In this document: positions 26,706-35,154 of the stretch, piece by piece
Layout: each line of letters begins with the position of its first letter
How positions within the stretch are numbered: the stretch's first letter is position 1
Notes under the pieces: model-generated
The model's input: only the letters and a program-made list of their open reading frames with translations
What the model was told of the DNA's origin: nothing
Databases searched by the model: none
Program-made: the position numbers and the translations under genes
From: Kordia antarctica
GTDB lineage: Bacteria > Bacteroidota > Bacteroidia > Flavobacteriales > Flavobacteriaceae
Assembly (NCBI RefSeq): GCF_009901525.1
Contig: NZ_CP019288.1
Span: 4,617,501-4,681,500 of the forward strand
DNA: 64,000 nucleotides
Direction of reading: 5' to 3'

Positions 26706-27578
26706 CTACATTTCGACTCCACTCAATGTGCGTTTTGATTTCTTTTTATAATATCTCCAAATCCCAAAAATTGTAATACTCATGAATAATGTTGCAAGAA
26801 GCGAACCTTCAAATCCAAACTTTCCGCCGTTTAGTAAATTATCTTCCATTCGGGTTTGTTGAATGATAGAATACAATTTTTGTCCGCTGACTTCAAAACC
26901 GAAAATTGGACCTTGAAAGAAATTCCAGCTAAAGTGAAGCGCAATCGGAAACCATAAGTTTTTTGTGTAGATATATGTGATTCCTAGCAAGATTCCCGCA
27001 AGAAATAAGTTCAACACAGGAATTGTTGCCATGTTTGGATTAAATGAATGTAACGCCGTAAAAATGACAGAAGTTAATATAAGCGCCACGTATTTATTGG
27101 ACGTTTGTAATAACTGATTCAAAAGATAGCCTCTGCATAAAGCTTCTTCCAAAACGGAAACCGAAATAAAGAATAGTATGGAAAATAAAATTGACTTTGT
27201 ATCTACAAAATAGGAATCGAACGTAATCTCATTCAAATTAATTAATAGAAAAAAAGCAATCGCCATAATGGCAAAACCTAAAAATATGCCAGAAATAATA
27301 TCTGTAAACCTTCCTTTTAGATGAAAACCTATAGAAATAAACGGAACTCTGTCTACGTATTTAGTAAATAACCAAATACTACTTAATGTTGCTACTAATT
27401 GAAATAAATGACTAATTGTTCGAATAGGTAATCTGTATACTATTGAAATTTTTTCAGAGAATTGAGGAAGTAAACTTTGACTGATAATTTCAAAAACAAG
27501 CATAAACACAAACCATGTAATTAGAAATAAACATAGTTTCAGCCAAATAGGCAATGATAAAGTTTTATTGGGCTTCAA
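26706..27578 (-). CDS. CPBP-family intramembrane glutamic endopeptidase
   Basis: This 290-aa inner-membrane protein has about 8 helices and the CPBP (Abi/Rce1-like) motifs: EEALCRGYLLNQ (EExxxR), FTALHSFNP (second motif with His) and ALHFSWNF (third His/Asn motif). The family cleaves within membranes or processes prenylated or secreted peptides. The start is a TTG at 27578, overlapping the acyl-CoA-binding gene stop by 14 bp; the next ATG would remove the first helix. It is the last gene of the phospholipid operon. The substrate is unknown. Confidence 0.92.
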   Translation of the reverse strand: MKPNKTLSLPIWLKLCLFLITWFVFMLVFEIISQSLLPQFSEKISIVYRLPIRTISHLFQLVATLSSIWLFTKYVDRVPFISIGFHLKGRFTDIISGIFLGFAIMAIAFFLLINLNEITFDSYFVDTKSILFSILFFISVSVLEEALCRGYLLNQLLQTSNKYVALILTSVIFTALHSFNPNMATIPVLNLFLAGILLGITYIYTKNLWFPIALHFSWNFFQGPIFGFEVSGQKLYSIIQQTRMEDNLLNGGKFGFEGSLLATLFMSITIFGIWRYYKKKSKRTLSGVEM

Positions 27579-27828
27579 AATAGGAGTTTACTAAATCAAT
27601 GTATTCTTTTTTTGCTCCGTCTGGAGAAATATTTCGTGTTTGAAGTAAAGCATTCATTTTAAACGCATTGATAATTGGTCGGCGGCTACTTGGTTTATCG
27701 TAGTTATTCGTAGCTTTTTTATAGTATGCGTACAATCGCAACAGAAAATCTGCAGGAAAAGCATTTGTGCTGTTGTTTACGCGTCCAACTGCTTCAAAAA
27801 ATTCTATGTCTAACTCTGAATTACTCAT
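27565..27828 (-). CDS. Acyl-CoA-binding protein
   Basis: This 87-aa four-helix ACBP-fold protein binds long-chain acyl-CoA esters in the cytoplasm. The family pattern is present as LYAYYKKATN, with KxxAF-type (INAFKMNAL) and KKEYIDLVNSYF motifs near the end. The length is exactly typical. It starts one base after the psd stop and overlaps the CPBP gene, so it sits inside the lipid-synthesis operon and probably buffers acyl-CoA for that pathway. ACBP is common in Bacteroidota but rare in most other bacteria. Confidence 0.93.
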   Translation of the reverse strand: MSNSELDIEFFEAVGRVNNSTNAFPADFLLRLYAYYKKATNNYDKPSSRRPIINAFKMNALLQTRNISPDGAKKEYIDLVNSYFEAQ

Positions 27829-28476
27829 CTATTTCGTTGCAATAATGTCTACGCCGCCTTTTACTGTTTGGTTGAGTTTAACGTTTATGTTAGTGTCTAA
27901 TGGTAAATATAAATCTACGCGCGAACCAAATTTTATAAATCCAGCATCTTCACCTTGAATGACTTGCATGCCTTCTTCGGCATAATTCACAATTCTTTTT
28001 GCCATTGCTCCAGCAACTTGTCGGTATAAAACCATTCCGTAAGTTGGATTGTCCACAACAACCGAAGTGCGTTCGTTTTCTTCGGATGATTTTGGATGCC
28101 AAGCTACTAAAAACTTCCCTGGATGATATTTGCTATATTTTATCAATCCGCCAATAGCATACCGCGTTACGTGTACATTAATTGGCGACATAAAGATAGA
28201 TATTTGCAAGCGTTTATCTTTAAAATACTCTTTCTCAAAAACTTCTTCAATGACAACTACTTTTCCATCAACAGGCGCAATAATTTGCGTATCGTTTAAA
28301 AGCGTAGTACGTTTTGGATTTCTAAAAAATTGCAAAATTAAAACCAAAATTACAACCGCAATTCCTTGCAATAGGTATTTTATCCAAGCAGTATCAATTT
28401 GATCAGCTGTTAACACAACTGCGGCAACAATGATAAATGCTACAACAATAATTTTAAATCCTTCTTTATGAAACAT
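27829..28476 (-). CDS. psd: Phosphatidylserine decarboxylase family protein
   Basis: This 215-aa enzyme makes phosphatidylethanolamine by decarboxylating phosphatidylserine. It has two N-terminal membrane helices (about 10-48) and the core segments APVDGKVV, MSPINVHVTRY and FIKFGSRVDLYLP. The GS of FGSR is the expected self-cleavage site that yields the pyruvoyl cofactor. The short form (about 215 aa, FGSR rather than LGST) is the archaeal-like type usual in Bacteroidota. It overlaps cdsA by 11 bp, and the ACBP gene starts directly after its stop. Confidence 0.95.
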   Translation of the reverse strand: MFHKEGFKIIVVAFIIVAAVVLTADQIDTAWIKYLLQGIAVVILVLILQFFRNPKRTTLLNDTQIIAPVDGKVVVIEEVFEKEYFKDKRLQISIFMSPINVHVTRYAIGGLIKYSKYHPGKFLVAWHPKSSEENERTSVVVDNPTYGMVLYRQVAGAMAKRIVNYAEEGMQVIQGEDAGFIKFGSRVDLYLPLDTNINVKLNQTVKGGVDIIATK

Positions 28477-29290
28477 AATGTAATATCTTTAAAAACAAAT
28501 AAATAAATGGTGCAGAAAATATCATGCTGTCCAATCGGTCAAAAATGCCGCCATGTCCAGGCATTATGGAACCACTATCTTTTACATTGGCTTGTCTTTT
28601 GAATTTGGACTGAATTAAATCGCCAATAGTTCCAATAGAACTTATGATAATTGCTAAAATAAGCCAACTGCCGAAACTCAAATAAGTTTCTGTAAATTTA
28701 GCTATAAAATAACTAGCAATACAAGAAAAAAGTAAGCCGCCTAAAAATCCTTCTACCGTTTTTTTAGGTGAAATACGTTCAAATAATTTTTGTCTTCCAA
28801 ATTTTTTTCCTGTGATATATGCAAACGAATCATTCACCCAAACTAGGATAAAACTGCCTAAAATAATGTATGGTTCGTAACTGTTGGTTGCGTGCGGAAT
28901 TAATAATAGAAATGCAAAACTGCTACTAATGTAAAAAGTAGTGAGCAAGTATTTTTTAAATTTGAAGAGTGGAATTATTTTTTTTGTGAATAAGTCTCTG
29001 ATTAAGAAAAGTGAGACAAATATGGAAAGTACCAATAAAATCATGGTAGCTTCTTCAATTTTGACTTCAGTTTGAAGCAGCTTCCAGAGCACAAATATGC
29101 CAATCATGAGTAAGAATACGATGTACTGAATAAACCCTTTTAAGTTAATTAGTTTGCTAAATTCAAACATACATAACAACCCAAATATCGTGAATACAGC
29201 TAAAATAGCTGTTTCAGAATAAAATACTGAAAATATTAAAAGTGTTATAAAAAGCAATCCTGTTAAAGATCGCGTTAAAAGTTCTTTCAT
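28466..29290 (-). CDS. cdsA: Phosphatidate cytidylyltransferase
   Basis: This 274-aa inner-membrane enzyme makes CDP-diacylglycerol from phosphatidate and CTP. About 8 helices are visible. The C-terminal family signature is present (SKFKRQANVKDSG and MPGHGGIFDRLDS). The ATG at 29290 is chosen because it starts the conserved MKELLTRSLTG N-terminus; the longer frame to 29449 runs into the preceding LUD gene. The start follows the LUD stop directly and its end overlaps psd, so CDP-DAG and PE synthesis are encoded side by side. Confidence 0.96.
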   Translation of the reverse strand: MKELLTRSLTGLLFITLLIFSVFYSETAILAVFTIFGLLCMFEFSKLINLKGFIQYIVFLLMIGIFVLWKLLQTEVKIEEATMILLVLSIFVSLFLIRDLFTKKIIPLFKFKKYLLTTFYISSSFAFLLLIPHATNSYEPYIILGSFILVWVNDSFAYITGKKFGRQKLFERISPKKTVEGFLGGLLFSCIASYFIAKFTETYLSFGSWLILAIIISSIGTIGDLIQSKFKRQANVKDSGSIMPGHGGIFDRLDSMIFSAPFIYLFLKILHYVS

Positions 29291-29291
29291 T

Positions 29292-29900
29292 TTAGAGGTC
29301 TTCCAAGAGCAGCAAATATAAGTTTTTTGAGCTACTTCCGTAAGATAAAAAGTCCTTTTCTTCTTGTACTTGAAAATGCTTGATCGTCGTAATATTATTA
29401 GGGAAATTCGACTTGTATTTATTCTTAATGCTGCGTAAACCCTCGCCAATAGCGCTTACAAGTTGACTTGTGGTTGCAAGAATGACAAAATTATCGGGTA
29501 AGTCGTTGAGTTTTTTTTCTCTTATTTGATTAGAACAAACTAAGATAGAACCATTATCGGCAATTAAATATTCGCAAGAAGCTAAGTAGAAACTTGCATT
29601 CATGTTGATTTTTGAAAACTTCAAATCAAAATTATCAAAACGCTCATGAAGTTGGGCATCAAAGCATAATACTTCTTTTCCTTCCCAACCATTTTCGATC
29701 AGTATATTTTCTAAATTGTTATATACATCCGTGAAAGAATCGCAGTATAGAAATTTACCGCCATTTTTTTGGAAATTAATAGTAAAACGTTCGTCAATTG
29801 GAAGTTCTACTTGTGGCATATATCTGCCACGCTCATCTAAAGAATTAGATTCTTGTTGAGGTTTAGATTTGGAGCCGAAAATTTTCTTAAAAAGACTCAT
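29292..29900 (-). CDS. LUD domain protein
   Basis: This 202-aa cytoplasmic protein has the LUD (lactate-utilisation LutB/LutC-like) fold. Its features include SFTDVYNNLENIL, the AxxLIADNGSILV segment (CEYLIADNGSILVCSN) and LPDNFVILATTSQLV. It stands without lutA or lutB partners and heads the lipid operon (1 bp from cdsA). A role in lactate oxidation is therefore unlikely to be direct, and its job here is unknown. The first 35 residues are basic and probably disordered. Confidence 0.9.
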   Translation of the reverse strand: MSLFKKIFGSKSKPQQESNSLDERGRYMPQVELPIDERFTINFQKNGGKFLYCDSFTDVYNNLENILIENGWEGKEVLCFDAQLHERFDNFDLKFSKINMNASFYLASCEYLIADNGSILVCSNQIREKKLNDLPDNFVILATTSQLVSAIGEGLRSIKNKYKSNFPNNITTIKHFQVQEEKDFLSYGSSSKNLYLLLLEDL

Positions 29901-29947
29901 GGAGCCAATTGTAGTTTATGAATTTGTATAAGTTGATGTAAAGATAG

Positions 29948-29984
29948 AAAATCTCGACTTATGCTAGCGATAAATCGAGATTTT
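29948..29984 (-). terminator. Terminator downstream of ftsH
   Basis: A perfect 10-bp stem AAAATCTCGA/TCGAGATTTT with a 17-nt loop lies 31 bp beyond the ftsH stop codon and before the LUD promoter region. T-rich sequence follows on the minus strand. Confidence 0.75.
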
Positions 29985-30014
29985 TTAAAGGTAAATATTT
30001 TATAATGTGATGAA

Positions 30015-31958
30015 CTATTCTTCTGAATCGCTTATTTCGTCAGAATTAGTAAACAATCTTGCTCCGAAAATTCTTTCTAAGTCATCTTTAAAGATTACTT
30101 CTTTTTCTAAAAGTAATTCAGCAAGCGTTGTCAACTTATCTTTATTATTAGTCAAAATTTGTATAGCTCTTGCATATTGTTCGTCGATCATTTTGCGAAT
30201 TTCTGCATCAATTTTTTCTGCTGTTTTTTCAGAATATGGTTTTAAGAATGTCTGATCAGATTGTCCTGAACTGTCATAATATGATAAATGTCCAATTTCG
30301 TCGCTCAATCCGTAAATTGTAACCATCGCAGAAGCTTGTTTGGTTGTACGCTCTAAATCATTTTGCGCTCCCGTTGAGTAATTCCCCATTTCTACTTCTT
30401 CTGCTGCACGACCACCAAGTAAAGAACACATTTTATCAAGCAATTGTTCTTTTGTAGTTATTTGTCTTTCTTCTGGTAAATACCAAGCAGCTCCAAGTGC
30501 TTGTCCTCTAGGAACAATCGTTACTTTTACTAATGGATCTGCATGTTCCGTCATCCAACTTATAGTTGCGTGTCCAGCTTCATGATACGCAATTCTTCGT
30601 TTTTCTTCTGGTTTAATGATTTTATTCTTCTTCTCTAATCCACCAACAATTCTGTCAACAGCATCTAAGAAATCTTGCTTTTCAACAGCTTTCTTACCTT
30701 TTCTTGCGGCAATTAGGGCAGCTTCATTACAAACATTTGCAATATCAGCTCCAGAGAAACCTGGTGTTTGTTTTGATAAAAAGTCAGTATCTAAATTATC
30801 TGCTTTTTTAAGTGGTTTTAAATGTACTTCAAAGATTTCTTTTCGTTCATTCAAATCAGGAAGATCAACATAAATTTGTCTATCAAAACGTCCTGCACGC
30901 ATTAAAGCTTTATCTAAAATATCAGCTCGGTTTGTTGCTGCCATTACAATTACATTTGTATTGGTTCCGAAACCGTCCATTTCTGTTAATAATTGATTTA
31001 ATGTATTTTCACGTTCATCGTTAGAACCTGTAAAATTGTTTTTTCCACGGGCGCGTCCAATCGCATCAATTTCATCAATAAATATAATTGCAGGCGATTT
31101 TTCTTTTGCTTGTTTAAATAAATCACGAACTCTAGAAGCTCCAACACCAACAAACATTTCTACGAAATCAGAACCTGAAAGCGAGAAGAAAGGCACTTGT
31201 GCTTCTCCTGCAACCGCTTTTGCAAGCAATGTTTTACCAGTTCCTGGAGGTCCAACTAATAAAGCTCCTTTCGGAATTTTTCCACCAAGAGATGTATATT
31301 TTTCAGGATTTTTTAAGAAGTCTACAATTTCTTGTACTTCTTCTTTTGCACCTTCTAATCCAGCAACATCTTTAAATGATGATTTAATATCTGTTTTTTC
31401 GTCAAATAATTTTGCTTTCGATTTTCCTATATTGAAAATCTGTCCGCCGCCGCCGCCAGCGCCGCCGCCAGACATTCTGCGCATGATGAAAATCCAAACA
31501 CCAATGATAAGTACAAATGGTAAAATACTGAATATGAAGTTTGAAATTGAATTATTTTGTTGTGTCGATTCTATTTCAAAATCAAGTTTTTTCTCTTCTT
31601 TAATTTCGTTCAGATAATCTTCAAAATTTTTCAGGTTTAGATATTTGATAGTAAAATCTGCAGATTCTCCTCCCATAAGGAGAAAACTACTTTTTTTATT
31701 TACCAATCCTTTATAGGCATCTTTCTCGGCTGCACCTTCTTTTAAGAAAATTTCTGCAACTGTATTGTTTGTGGTAACCTTGATAGTTTCTACATCATTA
31801 TACTCAATCAATTCTTTAAATTTCGAGTAAGATACTTTGTCGCTCGAATCTGAATCATTTGTAAATATTAAGAAAATGAGAAAAACTCCTATCAAACCAT
31901 AAATCCAATATGCATTGAACTTAGGTTTTTTTGTTGTGTTTTTGTTATCGTTTGCCAT
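30015..31958 (-). CDS. ftsH: ATP-dependent zinc metalloprotease FtsH
   Basis: This 647-aa membrane-anchored AAA+ protease degrades membrane and regulatory proteins. It has two N-terminal helices (about 19-33 and 140-160) flanking a periplasmic domain. Walker A is GPPGTGKT (236-243), Walker B is [11 protein letters not shown] (about 291-301) and the SRH region is near 340-365. The zinc motif HEAGH is at 459-463. A Gly-rich linker (GGGAGGGGG) follows the second helix. All motifs are intact. It follows rsfS by 18 bp and has its own terminator. Confidence 0.98.
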   Translation of the reverse strand: MANDNKNTTKKPKFNAYWIYGLIGVFLIFLIFTNDSDSSDKVSYSKFKELIEYNDVETIKVTTNNTVAEIFLKEGAAEKDAYKGLVNKKSSFLLMGGESADFTIKYLNLKNFEDYLNEIKEEKKLDFEIESTQQNNSISNFIFSILPFVLIIGVWIFIMRRMSGGGAGGGGGQIFNIGKSKAKLFDEKTDIKSSFKDVAGLEGAKEEVQEIVDFLKNPEKYTSLGGKIPKGALLVGPPGTGKTLLAKAVAGEAQVPFFSLSGSDFVEMFVGVGASRVRDLFKQAKEKSPAIIFIDEIDAIGRARGKNNFTGSNDERENTLNQLLTEMDGFGTNTNVIVMAATNRADILDKALMRAGRFDRQIYVDLPDLNERKEIFEVHLKPLKKADNLDTDFLSKQTPGFSGADIANVCNEAALIAARKGKKAVEKQDFLDAVDRIVGGLEKKNKIIKPEEKRRIAYHEAGHATISWMTEHADPLVKVTIVPRGQALGAAWYLPEERQITTKEQLLDKMCSLLGGRAAEEVEMGNYSTGAQNDLERTTKQASAMVTIYGLSDEIGHLSYYDSSGQSDQTFLKPYSEKTAEKIDAEIRKMIDEQYARAIQILTNNKDKLTTLAELLLEKEVIFKDDLERIFGARLFTNSDEISDSEE

Positions 31959-31976
31959 TAAATTATAATGTAGTTT

Positions 31977-32348
31977 TTAATAATTTGCTTGAATAGAAGT
32001 TACTTTAGCGTCTCCCCAAAGTCCTTCAATATCATAAAATTCGCGGATATGTTTTTGAAACACATGAACAACTACATTCACATAATCCATTAAAACCCAT
32101 TCAGCATTTTCCGAACCTTCTATGTGCCACGGTTTGTCTTTCAACTCCTTACTCACCATTTTTTGTACTGAACCTACAATGGCATTTACTTGCGTATTTG
32201 AAGTTCCATTGCATATGATAAAGTAGTCACAAACTGTATTGTCTATTTCGCGTAAGTCTAAGATGGTGATATCATTTCCTTTTACTTCTTCTATTCCTTT
32301 TATGATGCCCGTGATCAATTGATCCGTGCTAACCTCAATTTTTGTCAT
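31977..32348 (-). CDS. rsfS: Ribosome silencing factor RsfS
   Basis: This 123-aa protein binds ribosomal protein L14 and blocks subunit joining when nutrients are scarce. The Iojap/RsfS signature is visible: LREIDNTVCDYFIICNGTSNTQV, PWHIEGSENAEWVLMDYVNVVVHVF and REFYDIEGLWGDA. Length and motifs are normal. It is followed by ftsH, a pairing common in Bacteroidota. A TACTTTTG box on the minus strand (32376-32369) lies about 20 bp upstream of the start and may be its promoter. Confidence 0.96.
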   Translation of the reverse strand: MTKIEVSTDQLITGIIKGIEEVKGNDITILDLREIDNTVCDYFIICNGTSNTQVNAIVGSVQKMVSKELKDKPWHIEGSENAEWVLMDYVNVVVHVFQKHIREFYDIEGLWGDAKVTSIQANY

Positions 32349-32441
32349 TCAATTATTTATATTTTGTACAAAAGTATTACTTTTAAATCTTATTTGTAAC
32401 TCCATTAACATAAGAATACGTAAAGAATTTTTAAATATACA

Positions 32442-33173
32442 ATGAAAATAATCAAACTTGATGCCATTGATTCCACGAATACCTACTTACGACAGCTAAG
32501 TATGGAAGAAAAGCTCCCCGATTTTACCATAGTAACAGCAGCTTTACAAACCGCAGGAAAAGGTCAGATGGGAACAAAATGGAATGCCGAAAAAGGAAAA
32601 AACCTTACGTTTAGTGTCTTTAAAAAGATTTTTTGTTTGGAAAATGAAGAAGCATTCTATATGAGTATGGCAACTTCATTGGCTATTTATAATGCGCTAA
32701 AACATTTTCAAGTACCGAAATTAGCAATAAAATGGCCAAACGACATTTTGTCAGAGAATCAAAAAATATGTGGAATTTTGATTGAAAATGTCATACAAAA
32801 CAGCAAAATGACAGCAGCAATTATCGGAATTGGCTTAAATGTAAATCAAACAGTTTTTAAAGTTGGCTTAAATGCTTCTTCGTTAAAAAAAAGCACAGGC
32901 GTTCATTTTGATTTAGATGAAGTGATGTTTGAAATTGCAAAGCAACTGAAAAAGTATTCACATTTGATTACCGAAAGATCGTTTGAACTATTAAAAAATG
33001 AATATGAATCGTTATTGTTCCGAAAAGATAAACCGTCTACGTTTAAAATGCCAAATGGAAAACTTTTTATGGGATTTATTCAAGGAGTTTCCGAAGATGG
33101 AAAATTAAACATCTTACTAGAAGATGATATTATGACTGCTTTTGATTTGAAGGAAATAAAGTTGATGTACTGA
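32442..33173 (+). CDS. birA: Biotin--[acetyl-CoA-carboxylase] ligase
   Basis: This 243-aa enzyme activates biotin with ATP and attaches it to the biotin carboxyl carrier protein. The catalytic domain shows IDSTNTYLRQL, the biotin-binding segment AGKGQMGTKWNAEKGKNL (a variant of GRGRxGR), KWPNDIL and CGILIEN. A C-terminal SH3-like domain is present. There is no N-terminal helix-turn-helix, so it is a group I ligase and not a transcription repressor. It is divergent from rsfS. Confidence 0.95.
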   Translation: MKIIKLDAIDSTNTYLRQLSMEEKLPDFTIVTAALQTAGKGQMGTKWNAEKGKNLTFSVFKKIFCLENEEAFYMSMATSLAIYNALKHFQVPKLAIKWPNDILSENQKICGILIENVIQNSKMTAAIIGIGLNVNQTVFKVGLNASSLKKSTGVHFDLDEVMFEIAKQLKKYSHLITERSFELLKNEYESLLFRKDKPSTFKMPNGKLFMGFIQGVSEDGKLNILLEDDIMTAFDLKEIKLMY

Positions 33174-33226
33174 TTTGGACTCGCTTCGCTTTTAGATCGC
33201 TTTGCTTTTGGAATCGCTTCGCTTTT

Positions 33227-33290
33227 AGTATTTTGGTATGTGAATTATTTGCTCATTAGATAAACTTATAAACCTTTCAACTTTTAAACT
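33227..33290. repeat. Long dispersed AT-rich repeat, copy 2
   Basis: The core GTGAATTATTTGCTCATTAG is followed by ATAAACTTATAAACC and CAACTTTTAAACT. It closely matches 43210-43272 and 21401-21466. The 50 bp before it carries CGCTTCGCTTTTAG-like short repeats, as in the 43.1-kb copy. Confidence 0.8.
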
Positions 33291-33392
33291 GAAACTTTGC
33301 TTATGTTGTGCTTCGCTTTTTTGTTTATTCGTTTATTTGTTCTGTGTTTATCTGGATTTTACTTGACGGTCATTCGTTAAATTATTTTACAA

Positions 33393-33420
33393 ATCAACAA
33401 TCAACAATCAACAATCAACA
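33393..33420. repeat. Heptanucleotide array ATCAACA, 4 copies
   Basis: Four perfect 7-bp units end 10 bp from the stop codon of the SRPBCC gene. Confidence 0.9.
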
Positions 33421-33430
33421 AACAACCTAA

Positions 33431-33823
33431 CTACAACTTACTCATATTCTCCGCAAGTGTGTTCACAAATTTACCAATTGGACCTTTAATCATCATTGCC
33501 ATCATTGGATTAAATTTTCCTTCAAAAAGTAATTGTGCTTCGCTTTTTCCAGCTTCTAACTCCTGAATGTTTCCAGTAAGTGTAAATGGTAATTTGTCAG
33601 AAGCAGCACCTAATACAACTTGGTTTGGCGGCGTACTTTCTTTTAATTTCAGAACAATTTCTGGCATTCCTTTTAAAGCAAAAACAAACTTTCCTTCCGC
33701 CAACACTTCAAACTTACTAATACTTTCGGGCATTAATTTTTCAAAGTTTTCAACATTCGTCAAAAAATCGTAAAGTTCTTGCGGTGTTTTATTTACGGTA
33801 ACTTTTGGGCTTTCTAAATTCAT
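33431..33823 (-). CDS. SRPBCC-fold (START-like) protein
   Basis: This 130-aa cytoplasmic protein has an SRPBCC ligand-binding pattern: an initial strand SPKVTVNKTPQELYDFLTNVENFEKLMPE, a central LKLKESTP strand set and a long C-terminal helix (MIKGPIGKFVNTLAENM). The fold binds hydrophobic molecules in a deep pocket. The ligand is unknown. It follows pyrE by 27 bp on the same strand, a neighbourhood seen in other Flavobacteria, but no functional link to pyrimidine synthesis is evident. Confidence 0.85.
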   Translation of the reverse strand: MNLESPKVTVNKTPQELYDFLTNVENFEKLMPESISKFEVLAEGKFVFALKGMPEIVLKLKESTPPNQVVLGAASDKLPFTLTGNIQELEAGKSEAQLLFEGKFNPMMAMMIKGPIGKFVNTLAENMSKL

Positions 33824-33850
33824 GTATTATTATTTTTTCAGATATTCTAA

Positions 33851-34495
33851 TCAATTAACGTTCCAACTTGCAGGATCTTTTCGCCAAGCTTCTAAAGTTT
33901 CAAGTTCAGCAGACGTAATATAATTTGTGTCTAACGCTTGCTCCAAAAGGTTTTCGTAATTACTCAATGTGTGTAAATTAACATCAGCAGTCTCAAAATT
34001 TTCTTTTGCAATGTCAAAATTATACGAAAAAATGGCCACCATTCCTTTTACATTTACTTCAGCTTCTTTCAAAGCTTTCACTGCATTTAAGCTACTTTTT
34101 CCGGTACTAATCAAATCTTCTACAACGACAACATTTTGCCCTTTTTGAATAAATCCTTCAATCTGATTTTGTCTTCCGTGCTTTTTTGCTTCAGGTCTCA
34201 CATATACAAAAGGAAGCCCTAAATATTCTGCTACCAAAATTCCAATTCCAATAGCACCAGTTGCTACACCAGCAATGACATCGGGCTTTCCGTACTCAAT
34301 TTCGATATGCTTTGCGAACTGTTCTCTCAGATAATTACGTATCGGAGGAAATGATAATGTGATCCTATTATCACAATATATTGGAGATTTCCAACCAGAA
34401 GCCCATGTAAAAGGTTCTTGTGGTTGTAATTTAATTGCGTTAATTTGCAACAATAATTCGGCAGTCTTTTTGGCTGTATTTTTATCAAAAATCAT
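33851..34495 (-). CDS. pyrE: Orotate phosphoribosyltransferase
   Basis: This 214-aa enzyme converts orotate and PRPP to OMP in UMP synthesis. The PRPP-binding loop is VVVVEDLISTGKS, and GVATGAIGIG and the catalytic loop VRPEAKKHGRQNQIEG are present. The ATG at 34495 gives the usual N-terminus (MIFDKNTAKKTAELLLQI). The longer frame to 34642 would run through the divergent NUDIX gene. A -7 box read on this strand (34507-34500) lies only 4 bp from the ATG, so the mRNA may be leaderless. Confidence 0.97.
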   Translation of the reverse strand: MIFDKNTAKKTAELLLQINAIKLQPQEPFTWASGWKSPIYCDNRITLSFPPIRNYLREQFAKHIEIEYGKPDVIAGVATGAIGIGILVAEYLGLPFVYVRPEAKKHGRQNQIEGFIQKGQNVVVVEDLISTGKSSLNAVKALKEAEVNVKGMVAIFSYNFDIAKENFETADVNLHTLSNYENLLEQALDTNYITSAELETLEAWRKDPASWNVN

Positions 34496-34499
34496 AATG

Positions 34500-34507
34500 C
34501 AAATGTA
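34500..34507 (-). promoter_or_regulatory. Candidate -7 box for pyrE overlapping the NUDIX start
   Basis: On the minus strand this is TACATTTG, an exact TAnnTTTG match, only 4 bp from the pyrE ATG and overlapping the ATG (34503) of the divergent NUDIX gene. A transcript from it would start at or very near the pyrE start codon. Confidence 0.45.
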
Positions 34508-35084
34508 TAAAGTTTTTATCAATGAAAGGTTCATTATTTTATCAAATGAAGTTAAAAAAACTGAAATTTCTGACACTTTCCTCTTAAAAGATGTTGATTT
34601 TGAATGGCTTATAGGGAAAATATCATCTGGAAAATTAGACAAAGCGATACTTTATCACGACAATAGTGACGAATTATTACCACTTTTATATAAAAAATTG
34701 CCTTTGGTTGAAGCCGCTGGCGGTTTGGTAAAAAATACAAAAGGAGACGTTTTATTTATTTTTAGAAATGGAAAGTGGGATTTGCCCAAAGGAAAAACTG
34801 AAAAAGGTGAAGATATTGAAGAAACCGCTATTCGTGAAGTCGTTGAAGAAACTGGCGTAAAAGGTTTAATGATTAATCACTTTTTAAAGAATACCTATCA
34901 CATATTTAAACGAAATGGCGAATATAGATTAAAGTTAACACATTGGTATGCAATGCAAACGACGTATGCTGGCGAACTAATTCCGGAAGAAGAAGAAGGT
35001 ATTATGCAAGTTACTTGGAAGAACGAAGCAGAAACCAAAGAAGCACTTCAAAATTCATATGAAAATATAAAGTTGTTGTTTTAA
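34503..35084 (+). CDS. NUDIX hydrolase
   Basis: This 193-aa cytoplasmic hydrolase of nucleoside-diphosphate-linked compounds shows the Nudix box GKTEKGEDIEETAIREVVEE followed by TGV; the key Glu residues of REVVEE are intact. The start is the ATG at 34503 (MYKVFINERF); an ATG two codons upstream (34497) is possible, and the frame to 34359 antisense to pyrE is rejected. Its start lies 7 bp from the divergent pyrE start, so the promoters must overlap coding DNA. The substrate is unknown. Confidence 0.93.
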   Translation: MYKVFINERFIILSNEVKKTEISDTFLLKDVDFEWLIGKISSGKLDKAILYHDNSDELLPLLYKKLPLVEAAGGLVKNTKGDVLFIFRNGKWDLPKGKTEKGEDIEETAIREVVEETGVKGLMINHFLKNTYHIFKRNGEYRLKLTHWYAMQTTYAGELIPEEEEGIMQVTWKNEAETKEALQNSYENIKLLF

Positions 35085-35154
35085 AATTAATTGAAAAATT
35101 GAAAAATTAAATGATTGAAGCATTTTCAAATCTTCAAATCGACACATTATCAAA

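Noticed and set aside
30616-31617. Plus-strand reading frames inside ftsH
   Set aside because: Shadows of the ftsH coding strand with no family resemblance.
34359-34502. Upstream extension of the NUDIX protein
   Set aside because: It is antisense to pyrE and lacks family similarity; the ATG at 34503 fits.
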